Below, in pieces: positions 33,747 to 47,347 of a stretch of DNA of 64,000 bases; within the stretch, counting starts at the first letter, position 1; every line of letters starts with the position of its first letter. The stretch is taken from NCBI GenBank assembly GCA_963402885.1, contig OY727102.1:8432001-8496000 (forward strand). Reading direction: 5' to 3'. The DNA comes from Antedon bifida. Its lineage: Eukaryota > Echinodermata > Crinoidea > Comatulida > Antedonidae. The notes beneath the pieces are model-generated. The model was not told where the DNA came from, made no database searches, and saw only the letters and a list, made by a program, of their open reading frames with translations. The position numbers and the translations under genes are program-made.

Positions 33747-36700
33747 CTAACTTTCACTTATTTCTCCTTTGTACGACACAATATTCTTGTCAGTTTCGTG
33801 TAACTTAACCTCATACAGTAGTTCTGGATGTGGTAGATGCGCCAGCATCTGGTTCCAGATAAAGATGCTTACATTTTCCGATGTGCTCACACGAGTTTTG
33901 AAAAAGTCCACTTCCACATCTAGGTTTCGGTGATCTAGAGGCTCCATGATGGCTTTCTGTAAGATGATGAGAGACAATTTTTTGTGCTTTTGCTTTTCAG
34001 ACAACATTTTAAATCAAAAGAAAATAGCAAGCACTCTACCAATATGAAAAAGAAGTGGTTTTGTCAAAAATACACAGAACACTTTGAATTAATATTGATA
34101 TATAAACTGCTTTACCTACCTGCATTACATTCTTTAAATCGTTTATGTTTATCACCATTCCAGTCTTTGGATCCACCTTTAGGTAACAAAAAACATGTTT
34201 AGGTTAAACAAAACATATTTAGGTTGAACATAAACATGTTTAGGATAAACATGTTTAGGTTAAACAAAACATATTTAGGTTGAACATAAACATGTTTAGG
34301 TTAAACAAAATATATTTAGGTTGAACATAAACATGTTTAGGATAAACATGTTTAGGTTAAACAAAACATGTTTAGGTTAAACAAAACATCTTAAGGTTAA
34401 ATATACTGTACACATGATTAGGTTAACCATACACATGCTTAGGTTAAACATAACATGGCAATATTGCCATGGAGTAAATTGTTTAAACATAACTATTATC
34501 AACATATTCAGAGGCTTGTTGCTGTCTAAGGGGTGCGAACATTTTAAATGCGGGACTAACACTACCCCCTCCCCAATCCTCCAGGGCTGATCTGTAATAA
34601 AATTGTGAGAAATGAAGCTGCTAGGTCCCCGGAAAGTCTCCAGAACCACCCAACCATGGTTAGAGCTAAGCTAAGAAAATTTTGAAAAATAGAGCTGTTA
34701 GGTCCCCAGGGAATGAACTTATACTTCGAAATATGAATCGTAATTTATAAGTATCCAGGAACAGCTCTATGGTTGGGACAGAGCTAAGAAACTAGAGCTG
34801 CAGGCAGTGTCCCTCCAGCCTTCGCCCTGATATTATAAACATATAATTATTACAAAACATAACTATCTTACCTTGCCTCTTAAAATAACTTCAACTGAAA
34901 TATAAAACAAAAATAACATTAGTTTGTCAATGGCATCATAATCAGAAAGCGATGAGAGGGAAATTTAAATATCATGGTAAATGTGATCCTAGTGGATAGT
35001 GTCATTGCAGATCTCCCAACTCTCCTGATAATGTTAGGAGAAAAAAAAGTAGATGAAAATATTAATATTCATTAGTCAACGCTTTAGCTTTGCACAAATA
35101 AATTTGCATAATGGAAAAAAGGCTTGTATTTAGCACATTTCAATAGCATTTCTGCTGAACATTTTTCCACAAGGAAAGCCCTCATCAAGAAACGTCATCT
35201 TTAGCCTCAATGCAGGTCGAAAAAGTAGGGACAGAGGGAATAATTTTTGCACCACAATTGAAGCTAGTATTTAACATCTGGTCCCATTTCTGTCGTAAAT
35301 TTATTCACACAGTATTTAAACACACATTTTGTGCCTAATCAACCATTAAAAAAAAACCATCTGCCCTAGATTATTAAGCACCTCCAAAATGCAAATCAGA
35401 ATGTGAGCTTCAAATAACACATACATTCATAAATAAATTCAGTAGTCTGCTCCATACAAAGATGGCAGCCTTCAGTACTAATATGCGATAGTTTAAATGT
35501 CATAATACAAAACAATACGCTTTTGCAATAAGTTTTTGGTTTAAATTCAAAAGGCAAGGCATGCATCCCTGCTGATACTCTTAACCAGTACATTATTTGT
35601 ATACTGGTTTGCTAAATGTTGATTAAATCCTCTAATGCTTTTGTGCCACACCACCTTTTACTAATTTTTAAAGGCTTACTGGGTTGTTGTAAAATTTATT
35701 ATAATAAAAATGTTTCTTGTACCTGTATAATTATGTCCATGTCCATTTGGATTGTTACACTTTCCATAAACTTGTTTATTTTCTTCATGTGTAAAATAAA
35801 TACTATGAAAAAAAATGAAGAAAACAACTTTATCCCTTCGTTACATGACCAATCAATTCATCTATCAATTCCAACATATTGTAAACCAATTGAACTTTAT
35901 GGACTTTGCAAGAGACATTTTTTAAATCTATATATATACAAGGCAAACACAAAAAGTTTGTCCTCTATGCACGCCGCGGTACAACTTCCGATTGGTGTAA
36001 ATTTTGCACTCAACATCAATCTTGCAACAGAGATGGTCATGGTCTATATAAAAAGTTTGTAAACCAAATATTTATTAAATTATGACTTATTAAATATTTT
36101 AAAAATTACCACTGGATCAAAAGGCTATGAAATATGGAATTTTCAGAGGGCGTCATTGACTATAAAAGCAGGAACCAAGAAAAAAACCACAGCATTACCG
36201 TTCAGAGAGGTGAGTCTATAGGGTATAGAAAAGCCACGTGGTCGTGGAATACTTCAGTTCACTTCCATTTGTAAGAATAAACATTTATAGGATGATTTAT
36301 GTAGGTTATAACTATTATTGATATATAGTTCTAAAATTTAAAGTGCAGGCTCTACGTTTATTCGTTTTCTTTCATTTAGCGTGCAAAATCGTACATTGGC
36401 TATGCCACCTGTATTGTAACAATGGGAATGCGAATTATCCTATGTTATACACTGAGGTTTGAACTTAGTATTCTTCATTATTCTACTAATCCGCCGAATA
36501 ATTACCAGCTCATCATTGGTACAGATTCTTATACCTATTTCCTATACCTTTTGACGCCTTTCATGATTTTGTTTAATATTAACAAAATGTTCTAGCAATA
36601 CTTTCGAATTCGTAAATAACAGTGGACTTGCCTTTTGAACTTCAGATTATGGATGGTACCCAAAACTTGCAAGAATTTAAAATATAGTGTAAAATGTTCT

Positions 36701-37423
36701 GTATTTATTTTTGTTTCAATTAATTTTACTGCATACATTGAATACTTATAATAAGCATTTAGCCTACCAGACGTATTTAATGTTAAACTTAATTTCAATT
36801 CGTTTTGTATCAATGGATATAAAGCATAGAAAATGAGACTTCAATTGTAACTCCTGCATATATTATAATTTTGCATACGTTTGACAAGTTTCCTCGGCAC
36901 TGTTGAAAAATATGTTAATCAGCGGGCTCATACCCGTCGAAGATGGGTACTAATGCTAGTACACTATATAAACAAGTAACCTCTGACCTCCTTGTCCATA
37001 GATAACTTTACCCCAACTGCAAAATTTTAGGTAATTTCCTAAAAAGTACCGCATGACAAAGCTTTATGAAACAATGACATTTGTAGTTTTTCAAAAGCTT
37101 TTCCAACTGTTTCGATTTATTGTTTTTCATATTTTGCATCTCAATGTGATCCAATTATATTACCAATTGTACCAATTTATCAATGTACTATGTTTTTACT
37201 CATTATCGAACTTGTTTATTTCATTATTATGTGTGGAGAATGTGTTATTGAATAAATGAATGAGCCTATGTTATAACACAATAAATTAAGAAATTACCAT
37301 GTACCTGTGAAGTCTGTGAGATGCAGAAAATTTCTCTATACGTCTAACATATGCAACTGGTGAACTAATCGTTTGAAGATCTTCTAAGCTTATCTGGGCT
37401 GCCATTGCTGCTGATAATACAAT
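33747..37423 (-). CDS. PTS: 6-pyruvoyltetrahydropterin synthase (5 exons, 156 aa from the internal Met)
   Basis: Converts 7,8-dihydroneopterin triphosphate to 6-pyruvoyltetrahydropterin in tetrahydrobiopterin synthesis. Exons 37423-37305 (ATG at 37405), 35802-35723, 34894-34872, 34176-34120 and 33956-33747; GT-AG, phases 2,1,0,0. From that Met the product is 156 residues, near the usual 140-150. Zinc ligands are His30 (FSASHRL), His55 and His57 (NGHGHNY). Catalytic residues are Cys49 (YGKCN) and the Asp95-His96 pair (PLDHRNLD). Glu141 (LHETD) is the pterin anchor. All family motifs are intact. The first exon begins with a strong pyrimidine-tract acceptor 18 nt before ATG, and those 18 nt are open and in frame, so an upstream exon must exist: either untranslated or the DNA-binding exon at 38183-38653. 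Confidence 0.93.
34190..34450. repeat. Minisatellite of AACATGTTTAGG/AACATATTTAGG units
   Basis: About a dozen units of 18-22 bp arranged in higher-order blocks (AAACATGTTTAGGTTAAAC alternating with AACATATTTAGGTTGAACAT). It lies in the PTS intron, starting about 14 bp from the acceptor edge of exon 34176-34120. Confidence 0.85.
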
Positions 37424-37711
37424 CTAAAAAGAAGAAGAAGAAGAATAGAAAACAAGTGTCCAAACACAAGATTAACAACGTATAAACCAAGATTGTAATT
37501 CTCTATGCACTCAATATTAACAAGTGGGTACCATCATATTTCCAAAAAATGAAATCATTATCATATTTAATGTTATTACATCATCCACCAAATAAAACTA
37601 TAATGCAAAGTGATAAAAAATAACAATACAAGGTTAATTTTTAAACAATTTATGGAATAAAACAAATTTACTGTAAAATTTTAGCCAATTATAGAAGTTA
37701 ACATGCCCAAG

Positions 37712-37785
37712 GGTAGACTAGAATGTATGGTTTGGTTTAACCACGCCCCAACAGGGTAGACTAGAATGTATGGTTTGGTTTAAAA
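37712..37785. repeat. Two 43-bp direct repeats
   Basis: GGGTAGACTAGAATGTATGG followed by TTTGGTTTA occurs twice 43 bp apart, in the intron upstream of PTS exon 1. Confidence 0.85.
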
Positions 37786-37879
37786 TGCTCACATTTATAA
37801 CATAAGGTAACAAGTCCAAATCATTAATATCTCACTCAAATCAAATTTTATATATATTTAAATTTATTTATGTATTTTT

Positions 37880-38031
37880 ATTTTTATGTCTTTGGCACAT
37901 GTGGCCAAGGATTACCAATAGTAAATGAATCACTGTCTTATCAGATAGGTAGTAATCTTCCTTATACAGGGACTATTTTGTGAACTAGTTCACCGGGGTA
38001 ACTCCTACTCATTTCAAATGATGAACTGGGT

Positions 38032-38062
<31 letters not shown>

Positions 38063-38100
38063 TTGTTCCACCACCAGAACTAGGAGCATGTCAGTCTAAA
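37880..38100 (-). repeat. Dispersed repeat L, copy 2
   Basis: Inverted copy of 18640-18840. It lies between the DNA-binding exon and the first PTS exon, so it occupies the intron of the proposed fusion. Confidence 0.65.
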
Positions 38101-38182
38101 CATAATAAAATGGAGAATGTGTAAATTACAAATAATTTTAATTTCAAATATTATTATTATTGCTATCATATTAATTGCTTAC

Positions 38183-38653
38183 TTCTTCTGCATTTTGAAA
38201 TAATTGCTGCTCAGTTTCACGTTTTTGTCTACGAGCAATTTGTCTTGCAGTACTTAGGTTATGGCGTTGAAGAAACCGCTGTACCCACGATGAGCGTGCT
38301 TTGAACATGTGTTCCGGGATGTTTCGTTCTCGAGCAAATTCCATAGCTTTATCCCGAATATCGGAATACTTTACCGAAATGCCTTGGGCATCTAGATTGC
38401 GTATCCAAGTAACCAAGTCATCTTCGATGTCTGGATGCCGCATGGCATATCGTGTCGACCCAGGAGTAGTCAAGGTGGATATGGCACCTGCAAGGGAATG
38501 TCGTTTCCGCCATTTACGTATTGACGACTCCGGAACTTTAAATTCTCTTCCCGCTGCACAGTTACCAACTTGTTTGGCTTTCTCGATCACCTTCATCTTG
38601 AACGATAGTGAATGAAATTCTCGTGGTTTTGGCGATTGAACAACAGAATTTCC
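38183..38653 (-). CDS. Exon encoding pogo/Tc5 (CENP-B-like) DNA-binding domain
   Basis: A single open exon of 157 codons, phase 0 at both ends, with acceptor GATAG at 38654 and donor GTAAGC at 38182. The first half (LSFKMKVIEKAKQ, NCAAGREFKVPESSIRKWRK) is the N-terminal psq-like helix-turn-helix of pogo transposases. The second half (HPDIEDDLVTWIRN, YSDIRDKAMEFARE, FKARSSWVQRFLQRHN) is the HTH_Tnp_Tc5/CENPB second half. I found no DDE catalytic domain in the surrounding 20 kb, so this is a DNA-binding module without its nuclease. Two upstream exons (54199-54309, 46548-46610) fit it in phase 0. The next exon downstream on the strand is the first PTS exon, also in phase 0. It could be a domesticated gene, a host-transposase fusion, or the 5' half of a decayed pogo element. 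Confidence 0.85.
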
Positions 38654-40439
38654 CTATCAACATAAATAATGAAAACAACAAATAAACAAACTATAATCCC
38701 AAAAATACAATATTTCTTAAAAAATGATAATTATCTCATTTTGTTGGAGACCAGCTTTCTAATTAAAAAGATGCTATCACTTCACAAAAGATTATCAATA
38801 GGATTTGAACCCAGTGCCTAAATTAAAATGTGGCGGTAGGTACAGTATACATTTTGAATATAGTGAAAAACTCTTCTTTTTTTTAAGTACAGTCTGAACA
38901 TGTATGTATTGGGTCAAGCTGAGTAGTTTTGATTTTAGAAATGCAGTGGTAATGTAGGCAACTGTTTACTGTACATTGTATCATAAGAAAACCATTATCC
39001 AGCATTGCACAAATTCATTCAGTCAAATATTTACCTGCAATTTTGGACATTTTGTATTAAATAATGCATATATAAACTTTAAAAACATTAAACCAGGTCA
39101 TTCTTTGCCTTAAATGTATGTTCTAAGGTTAATTATCATAAAAAGTAAAAAACAATGCACTACCTAAGTAGCTCGAGTTGAATGTTCTCTTTTAAATTAT
39201 TAGAATCTTATTTTTCACACATTTTTAACCACTTGAGATGGAAAAAATTATCGTAACAGTAGGTCCATATATTATTTATTTTTGCATAAAATGTAGTTTG
39301 TGCCCTTAAATTAGGTAAAAAACGTAGGTAAAGTGTCTTTAAAGTAATACTGCACTGTCTGTTGGAAAACTGAAATCAAAGAATACAGTATATCACAAGA
39401 ATGATTAATCTGCGATTTTTGCATTAGAAATTTGTAACAGAGCGTAGGGCGGATGAATGATATATTAAATAAATTAAAGAATACTTGATTTAATAGATAT
39501 TATACATGACACATTAAATAGAATGCAATTATAAAACATTTTATAAAGCACTCCTACAGAAAATTATTTGCCACCATGCTAAATTATTATTATAAACTAT
39601 TAGTCTGGTAGTTGAAGGGTTTAACGGAAAAAATTGTTCAAAAAAATGTTTACATCATTGGAAGCTGAATATTATGGAGAATAACATATCGAAAATCAAC
39701 AAAAATCCATCGAGTTTTTCTTTTATTTTAAATAAAAATTGCCCACTGTAATTAATATGATTGTATATTTTAGCAACTGCTAACTGTAGAGGCTTCTATT
39801 TGGTCTTAAATTGTTTACAACATATATACAGTATTTCTATTTTCTCTAATAAAAATGTTTGTCAAAAAATGGCAGGAAAGGTCATTTTTCTAAACATTTA
39901 TGTCTTACACACTTAAAATTGGTCTTAAATTGTTCATAAAGTGTGTTGAACATAAATAAGGATTTACATTCATTGAATATCAGCTTCCTCATACAGTAGT
40001 ACACTTGGCCGAATAGTATTGAAAGTGGAACTGTTAGACAATAAACAATGATCTTACATAACACTTTGCCTTATAGATTCCTATAAAGCATAGTACAATT
40101 TTGAAACATGGTACCTAATTTACATAAAGAAGCATAGGTTTACTGTAGTGGGTAAATTGATCTCAATCCAGAGTGCTTCAACATCATCTCTTAAGGTACT
40201 TAATTCTTTAAATACGATTCTAGATTTAATATACATAAAATACCACCATCTGATTTACAGTTTGATCTATCTAATCTACATACTGTATATCATAACCATC
40301 TATAGTGATTTCCATGCTATCAATTTTACAATTTAGCCAATTGTTTCAGAAAGGCATAACATCCAAATCATTAATGTGAAGGAAAACCCTTTTTGAGTAA
40401 ACAATTGTGATAATAGACACGATGATTCGTATTTAATCA
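38654..40439. other. Intron/intergenic DNA with repeat K at 39180-39345
   Basis: AT-rich. Block 39180-39345 (AAAAAATTATCG, ATAAAATGTAGTTTGTG, GTGTCTTTAAA) is repeated at 53610-53762. No coding exon was recognised, although a short one could be missed. Confidence 0.45.
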
Positions 40440-41580
40440 ACTAAAATTAGCACCCTGGGAATACTTCCAAAAGAAAAACTTGTCGCAAAATGAGACAAAC
40501 CCAATTGTGTTTTGTATGTAACATTAGGGTTGAGGGATAAGGGAAGACGATGGGTGCAAAGAAGAACAATTTTTAAATATATTCTTTTATCCACTCAGTA
40601 TTGAAATATTTGTTTTCATGTTTTATAAATAATATACAACTAATAAAACATTTGCGATTTAATACTTTGTTGAAACTACTGTCATAGTCGATTGAAATAC
40701 ATATGTAACGATACACCACTACAACGTTTATATTTTTTAAATTAATACAAACTTTGAAAAGAAACTGTCAGTAATAAAGTTTATTTGTATGTGTTTATAT
40801 ATCTAACAGTACCCACACTCACAGTAAGAAATGTGCTCTTCAAATGGCGAAAAATGTATTATACAGTATTGTCACAATTTGATATACACAACTTATAACT
40901 ACAGTATGCGCAATACTATATCTAAAGATTTTAAGTTTATCCCTAAGGGCCCATAAATTTACCTACTTGTGCACCAAATGATTATAATGTGAGACTGAGA
41001 CTACAAACGTATTATTAAATCTATCAAAATAGTATTTTCGGCTTGTCTTCAACATGATGCTGTACTCGAGCTGTTTGACTGATTTTCAGCTATTAAAAAC
41101 AATTATTGTAAAAGGAGATAGGTAAATGCGAAGCATCCTCATATTATTGTGTGCTAGTATTTTTCAGCATCGACATCCATTAGACAGTGTACAGTATACC
41201 ACACCTATTTTGGACAAATCATTGAACTTAAATTCTTTTTAATCGTCAATAACTAATTATCTAAACTCAACTTAATTAGTAAACAGGGTTACATCAGGTG
41301 GTTAAAATCAGTGCCGAATGTATGAACCAACTTTATAAAGCATCGACATTCATTAGACAGTGTATACCACGATCGGAATACACCCTATTTGGGGAAAATT
41401 GTTGAAACTAAATTTGTTTTAATCGTCAATAACTAATTCTATAACTCAACTTAATTAGTAAACAGGGTTACGTTAGATGTTTAAAATAAGTACCAAAAGT
41501 ACGAATCAACTTTATATACCATCGAGTAAAAATTCTAGAAGTAACGCGCGATTTACCAAATTTTGCCCTTACATAGATTA
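40440..41580 (-). mobile_element. H-family repeat, copy b
   Basis: The same order of blocks as copy a. The end part is duplicated in tandem: two units starting GCATCGACAT at about 41168 and 41340 each run to AACTTTATA. It contains the uninterrupted TTTATATACCATCGAG site corresponding to the Q insertion point. Confidence 0.65.
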
Positions 41581-41599
41581 TTAAAGACATAGGCGAGTC

Positions 41600-44500
41600 A
41601 CGCAAACCTCTCCTTCAATTCTCTCTTCCTATTCTACAATACTGAGGAGAAGTAGTTATGTTCAGAAATTAAGTTATGTAAAAATCATATCAACGTTCCT
41701 GCTTGGAGTCAGTCAATTGTATAAAAGTTTAAAAAATATTTGAATCTGAAATATACACATAGGTCGAGCCAATTTCAATGGTAAGGACGGTTAAGTGAGG
41801 GGTCATCTGCACCACCTCAGTTTCATCATGGTTTGGGCTGAGGTAAAAAAATGGAAACATGGACCTTTTAGTTAGTAAAATCGTATCAAATTTCTCAATT
41901 CTTTAACACTAATGTTGGGAAAGTCACGCCGTCTCCGCACACATAGACTGCCCAAATCATTATGCTATAATATCAAATTTAAACTCTTGCAATATTTCAC
42001 TTTAAACTATACCCAGTTTCTTTCTTGCTTGTTTATGAAAATCTAAAGACAAATCAAAGTAAACCGTTACTAGTATGACTATGTTATAATAATCCTAAAG
42101 AACATTATTGTTACTCATCCTCCTCTTTGTTGGATTTACAAATAATTTAAGAAGCAAATAAATGAATGAACATTGCATAGTAAACCATCATACTACATCA
42201 GTGTGCATGTGATTTTAATTAAAACTAGTATCCTAAATATAGGTTTGTAAATAAAGATTACTATGCAACTAATTTACATATTTTTGTTTGTTTATAGTAA
42301 AAAGATTCAATATAACTATGTTGCATCAAACAGCTTATTGTAATGGAGGGAGACATTGGAACATCTGAACAAAACAAACCTAAGTTCTTTAGAATTGTTA
42401 AATTTGTAATTTTTAGTTTTAATTAAAATCGCATATACTGAGTAGTATGATGTTTAAGGTTTACTGTGCAATGTCATAACAAACATGGTAGCTTCTTAAT
42501 TATTATATTAGTTATAAATTATTATAAGTTAGTAGCTAGGTTCACATTCAGAAATTATTGCGAGTTTCTTTATCATGATGTTCTATATGAACCTGCAGGA
42601 TATCGTTATCTTGTTTATCACGTTAATTCTGGTTTACATGCTCTCGGAGAGCATGTTAATTATTATGATCTTACGAAGTTATCATGATATATTAGACACC
42701 GTTATATGCAGAGATGAAATTCAACCAATCAGCACTTGGTTATTTACTGCATCATTGGCCACCCACTGGAAGAAGTCACCATTGTTGTTGTTTTGATTTT
42801 TTTGACCGCCAGCTTCAACAAGTTGTTTTTGTTTTGATAGGTTAATTGCTTAGGTTTAACCCTTTATATCGTTTCGGACATCATACATCAAGTTAGTTAG
42901 ACGAATAAAGAATAAAATACCTGATCAAAATCTGGAGAATGAATCAGAAATTAATGTGAAACAGCCAGGACTATTTTGAAAGCTAGACCATCCAACCCAC
43001 TCGATATCCACTACAAACGCATGACGACCTTTACGAAAAGGCTGACACTTCTGCTATTTGCACGCACACCACAACTTGCCATATATTGATTTTTAACCAC
43101 GAAATAGAAAATAAAATATCGTTGTGGTGCATGTGTAGATGATTTCATATTCTTCAAGATATAGACTTGACGGGGAACTGATTTTTTAAACAAAGCTAAT
43201 TCCTAAATAGACATCGTAAATGAATAATTTCTAGGGCCTAGGCTAGACCAAAATTTTTTCTTTTCCACAAAGTAAAACATGTATTGTACCTAAACGGTAG
43301 GGGTAGGACCGACTTACTAACTATCCTATATGCATATTAAATATTGTTATCATGAGTTTTAGTAAATACATTAATGCCTACTGTGTTAAAATTAATGTAA
43401 TGTAATAATAAAATATTCGATGTAGTACAGTTGTGGCGTGATTTAATAGACAAATGTTTCATGTGACGGGACACTAAAAAATATAAATAGCCTGGTCAAT
43501 AAATTCGTCCATGTTCCATCCGTCGTGCAAATAGAGAGTGTATGGTGGAATGTTTGTTTGTGTAAATAAATCACTTACCAAGCTGTCCTGCTAGACTTAG
43601 GCCTGGCTCCTATAGCCTACAGCAAACAATCAGCCAGTTGGCCTAGTGAAAACATTTTCACTAAAAATGCTTGCTAAAGTCATTTTATTGACATCTCAAA
43701 GTTCAATGAATCTCTTTTAACAAAGAAAACCTACTTAGCTTCATAGAGCAGCAATTCCAGGTATTATATCTATTGCAACAGCATACCACTGTACAACTAC
43801 AAGTAGGTATCCCAATGAAGCAAATTTTCGTTACGGCGATTCCAACACTTTTATGAAATTTCAAAAAGTGACGTGTCTTTGAAGTTAAAAATAAATTATT
43901 TCTTATGTACAGTACCCATGTCAACAAAAATTATATGTCTGGAAAGATCTTGTTTAAACATTTTTTAACAATATTTTATGTTGTATTTCAGAAATACCTA
44001 CCTGTCAATATAAATAATGTTACTAAAATACATATTACATTCTATGCAATGCAAAAAAAAAAGAAGTCAATTCATACACTGGTTCAAAAGTTACGAATCA
44101 TAATAAAAGACAGGACCTTTTTGGAAAAAAAGAGCGCAAAAAGCACCAAGACCAATTTTGGAGGGTGATATGTAAAAAAAAAATTTTCGAGGATCCCCCC
44201 AAAAAATAGTCACCAACTTTTTAGAAAGCCTGGGTAACATAATTAAATTTTGGTATAAATTAATGGTATTACATGGTAACGGAATTACATTGTGTTATGT
44301 ATAAAGTAATAATATACCTTAATTCACTACATATGTTTTAGTACTGTATAAATGAATGAAATTAATCAACAATTAATTAATAAATAATGAATCCAATTCC
44401 AAAACAAAACAAATCCATAGTATATAGAATCACAGTACAGTATACGGTAGATACTATATTTCCGATCAATGCTAAAATCATTAAAATTCATTCCCTATAC

Positions 44501-45765
44501 GGGCACCACTAAGGATCTATCTGAATCAAAATAGGTTGATGAAGGTTAATAGTCATAAAGCTGATGACAGTAGTGAATAAACTTATATTTAATAATGATT
44601 AGTTTGATGATGGTAGTACAGTGTATACAACAGCTAGTTAAAGTTCAATAGTGATAACACTGACGATCTAAGCTAAAAGTGGGCAGTTTTAGGCACTTCG
44701 GCCAAAATAATATTAGAGAAATTTTGGCCAGGCTCTTGATTATGACAATGAAAATTAAACTTCACAATTCAATTTGTTAAAATTTTTAAATTTGGAACAT
44801 TTTGTTTCTAGTTATAGTGTAGATGACTTAAATACAGTGGACAGATCATGCATATATTGACTAAGCTCTGTGAACCACAGATAGGCGCATTTTTTTTTAT
44901 TATTATAGTAGGTAGATCCAACCAATTCATGTGATGATTTTTATCAAATCTGGTTTAAATGGGCATCAATCATTGTTAAAGTTCCATGAGAACACTAAAA
45001 AACAAAAAAACAAACAAAAAATTATTATTTGATGTTCTATTCGAATCAATAATAATCAATAATTCTGTTACCATGTCATGTAATTCCGTTACCAGACAAA
45101 ACTAATCAAATGCAGATAAACTATGAAAATATCCGAAGTAAACTTGTATTAATAAATTAGCCACATCTTATGTCTACACTGTAATACCAATCATAATCTT
45201 TAGTTGTTTATAGTTTTCAGATGGAATCTCAGGTTTCAAGTTAAAAATTGAATTATCAATGTTCTGTGTAATTCCGTTACCAAAATAAAAGTTACCAGAA
45301 TATCTGTTCAACCAGTTAAATTACAAAAGTTTAGGTTCAGTAAGTTCCTTTTGATTATTACTAAAAGAAAAAGTACAATCATTAATTTGAATTTTTACAT
45401 TAAGATACCCAGTACAAGATCTCTCTTACTCTCTCATGCCTCGAAAAGAAATGATGGTGGTGAGGGCATAGTTCATGGACTATACTATTTGTGGAGAGGG
45501 GTGTTCAATAAAAATTTCTATTTTTCGAGGTACAGCATATCTCACTCTTTGAGGAGAAAGGGCTATTGTCGGTTTATCCAGGTAAGCAATAGGCACGAAA
45601 TAGACCAAAAGATTAATTTCTTCTTACTTACCTGTTTTGTTGTATGAGTTTTATAAGTAAAGATTTTATTATTATATATCGGTATCTTTATTTCAATAAA
45701 AAACATAAGTAAAATATCAAAAATATAAGTGCTATGGCAACCAAAAAGTTGAATTGGGGCACTGA
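41600..45765. other. Long AT-rich stretch, no gene seen
   Basis: Probably intron of the minus-strand DNA-binding gene if its exons are linked. The phrase AATTCCGTTACCA recurs at about 45063, 45085 and 45271, with an inverse near 44278, suggesting a decayed repeat. Short open frames here have no support. Confidence 0.4.
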
Positions 45766-45769
45766 TTTA

Positions 45770-46240
45770 CAATTGACTGTAAATACCATTTAAAGCGCAA
45801 ATTTCTTACTGTGAGTGTGGGTACATTAGATATATAAACACATATACAAATAAACTTTTACTGACTCAACTTCTCAACGTTTGTATTAATTAATAACTAC
45901 AAAAAATATAAATAAATATATAATATATATAAAATAAATCGACTATGACGGTGACAGATTATTATTAAATAACAAATGTTTACTGTGTTTATTATTATGT
46001 GTATATTATGAAAACAAAAATTTGTTACTGAGTGGATAAAAGAATATAAAATTGTTCCTCTTTGCACCCGTCCTCTTCCCTATCCCTAATGTTATTGTTA
46101 CATACAAAACACAAATAGGGTTTGTTTAAATTTGACTTATTTGTGACAAGTTTCTCTTTCGGAAGTAATTCTCAGGGTGCTAATTTACTCGCCAGTTTTT
46201 TAACACTGAAATTACTATGTGTATTCAAGAACCATCTAGT
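45770..46240 (+). mobile_element. H-family repeat, copy c
   Basis: Inverse orientation to copies a and b (TTTCTTACTGTGAGTGTGGGTAC; GAGTGGATAAAAGAATAT; TCAGGGTGCTAATTTA). It ends GAACCATCTAGT, compatible with the CTAG-T 3' border of a Helitron sense strand. Confidence 0.6.
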
Positions 46241-46547
46241 AAAATACAATTTGCAGTAATGAGCTCTTTAGGCAAAAAATAATGTAGTTCTGGTTTGTCG
46301 AAAAATTGAAATGACATAATGTATTTTGAACTTGCTACCATTATGAAGTGTTTTGGCCAGGCATTCTACTCTATGCATTATTCAAATTACATCATCATAA
46401 TCATTCATCAGTCGCATGGTTTAATTGTTGCTTTGGTGGTTTAAAGACTAATTTTGGTTATGCTAATAACAACAAATGACTTGATATCTGACCTCCAGGA
46501 TGGAGGAGGAACTTTAATATTATTTTACAACTGAAGTAAAGTCATAC

Positions 46548-46610
46548 CTGACTTGCAACATTGTTCAGGCTTGCTGGATCAGCGACCACAACAGCTGTAT
46601 GGGGATCAAT
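46548..46610 (-). CDS. Short coding exon, probable exon 2 of the DNA-binding-domain gene
   Basis: 63 nt between a TTTTTCAG acceptor and a GTATGA donor, phase 0 at both ends, encoding IDPHTAVVVADPASLNNVASQ. It is open on both flanks only within the exon, and its composition suits a nuclear-factor N-terminal region. The link to 54199-54309 and 38183-38653 rests on strand, phase and order only. Confidence 0.5.
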
Positions 46611-46751
46611 CTGAAAAAGAAACCAAGAAATTAATATTGCTGTAGCGTAGTAACAGTATTGCTGTAGCCGAGTACTGTACCTCCAAAAATCTGCTGAAGT
46701 TTTCGGTTGAAGTGCGCAATAGATCAATTTGTCTACTAGAGTGCGATTTTT

Positions 46752-47015
46752 AAAGTACTACTCCTCCCTTATTCGTTGTAGTATTGAGCTGGGATTTGGC
46801 ATGAATATACTAAAGGCACATGTCCTCAAAGCTATAGAGCCGGATTTTTTATTTTCAAACCGGATGCAGCCATATGACGTCTCGAAGATGGTACCATATA
46901 GCCGTATTTGGTAGGTTATTGATGTGTATGGGACGTCACATCCCGTCTTACGACGTCATTACAGCTTCATTTGCTGTACCCCGAGTATCGCACATTCATG
47001 CTTTTTTGTTAATTA
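46752..47015 (+). repeat. Direct repeat T, left copy
   Basis: Shares TACTCCTCCCTTATTCGTTG, GAGCTGGGATTTGGCATGAA, AACCGGATGCAGCCAT and CTGTACCCCGAGTATCGCAC with 47587-47826 in the same orientation. The two copies bracket both tRNA-like genes. Confidence 0.85.
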
Positions 47016-47080
47016 ATTTGTTTAATTAAGAAGCCACAATGTGTGACACACACCACAGCGTTATGTTGTTATATGCGGCC

Positions 47081-47153
47081 GGCTTCTTGGCGTAGTGGTT
47101 ATCACGTCTGTTTAACACACAGAAGGTCCCCGGTTAGAGACCGGGCAAAACCT
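47081..47153 (+). pseudogene. tRNA-Val(AAC)-like pseudogene 1
   Basis: The D-arm/A-box region CGTAGTGGTTATCACG and anticodon arm TCTGT-TTAACAC-ACAGA (anticodon AAC) are intact, but the acceptor stem has mismatches and the T loop reads TTAGAGA in place of the standard TTCGAAA, breaking the B box. It is therefore probably not expressed. Confidence 0.7.
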
Positions 47154-47347
47154 TCTTTTTTTTAACTTTATGGTGAAAACTACTGTATACGTGATATGAT
47201 ATAGTATATCTTTTTTAAATACTTATTTTGTGTAATCGGTAATTATCACTTTTACACATGTTTATTTTGCTTTTGGCTTATTACCATATTTATTTGTAAT
47301 TTAAATGGATTAAAAAACTTTGTGTAACCCACATTTTTGGTGTAAGA

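Noticed and set aside
34190..34450. CRISPR-like array
   Set aside because: The units are contiguous degenerate minisatellite repeats without unique spacers, in a eukaryotic intron.
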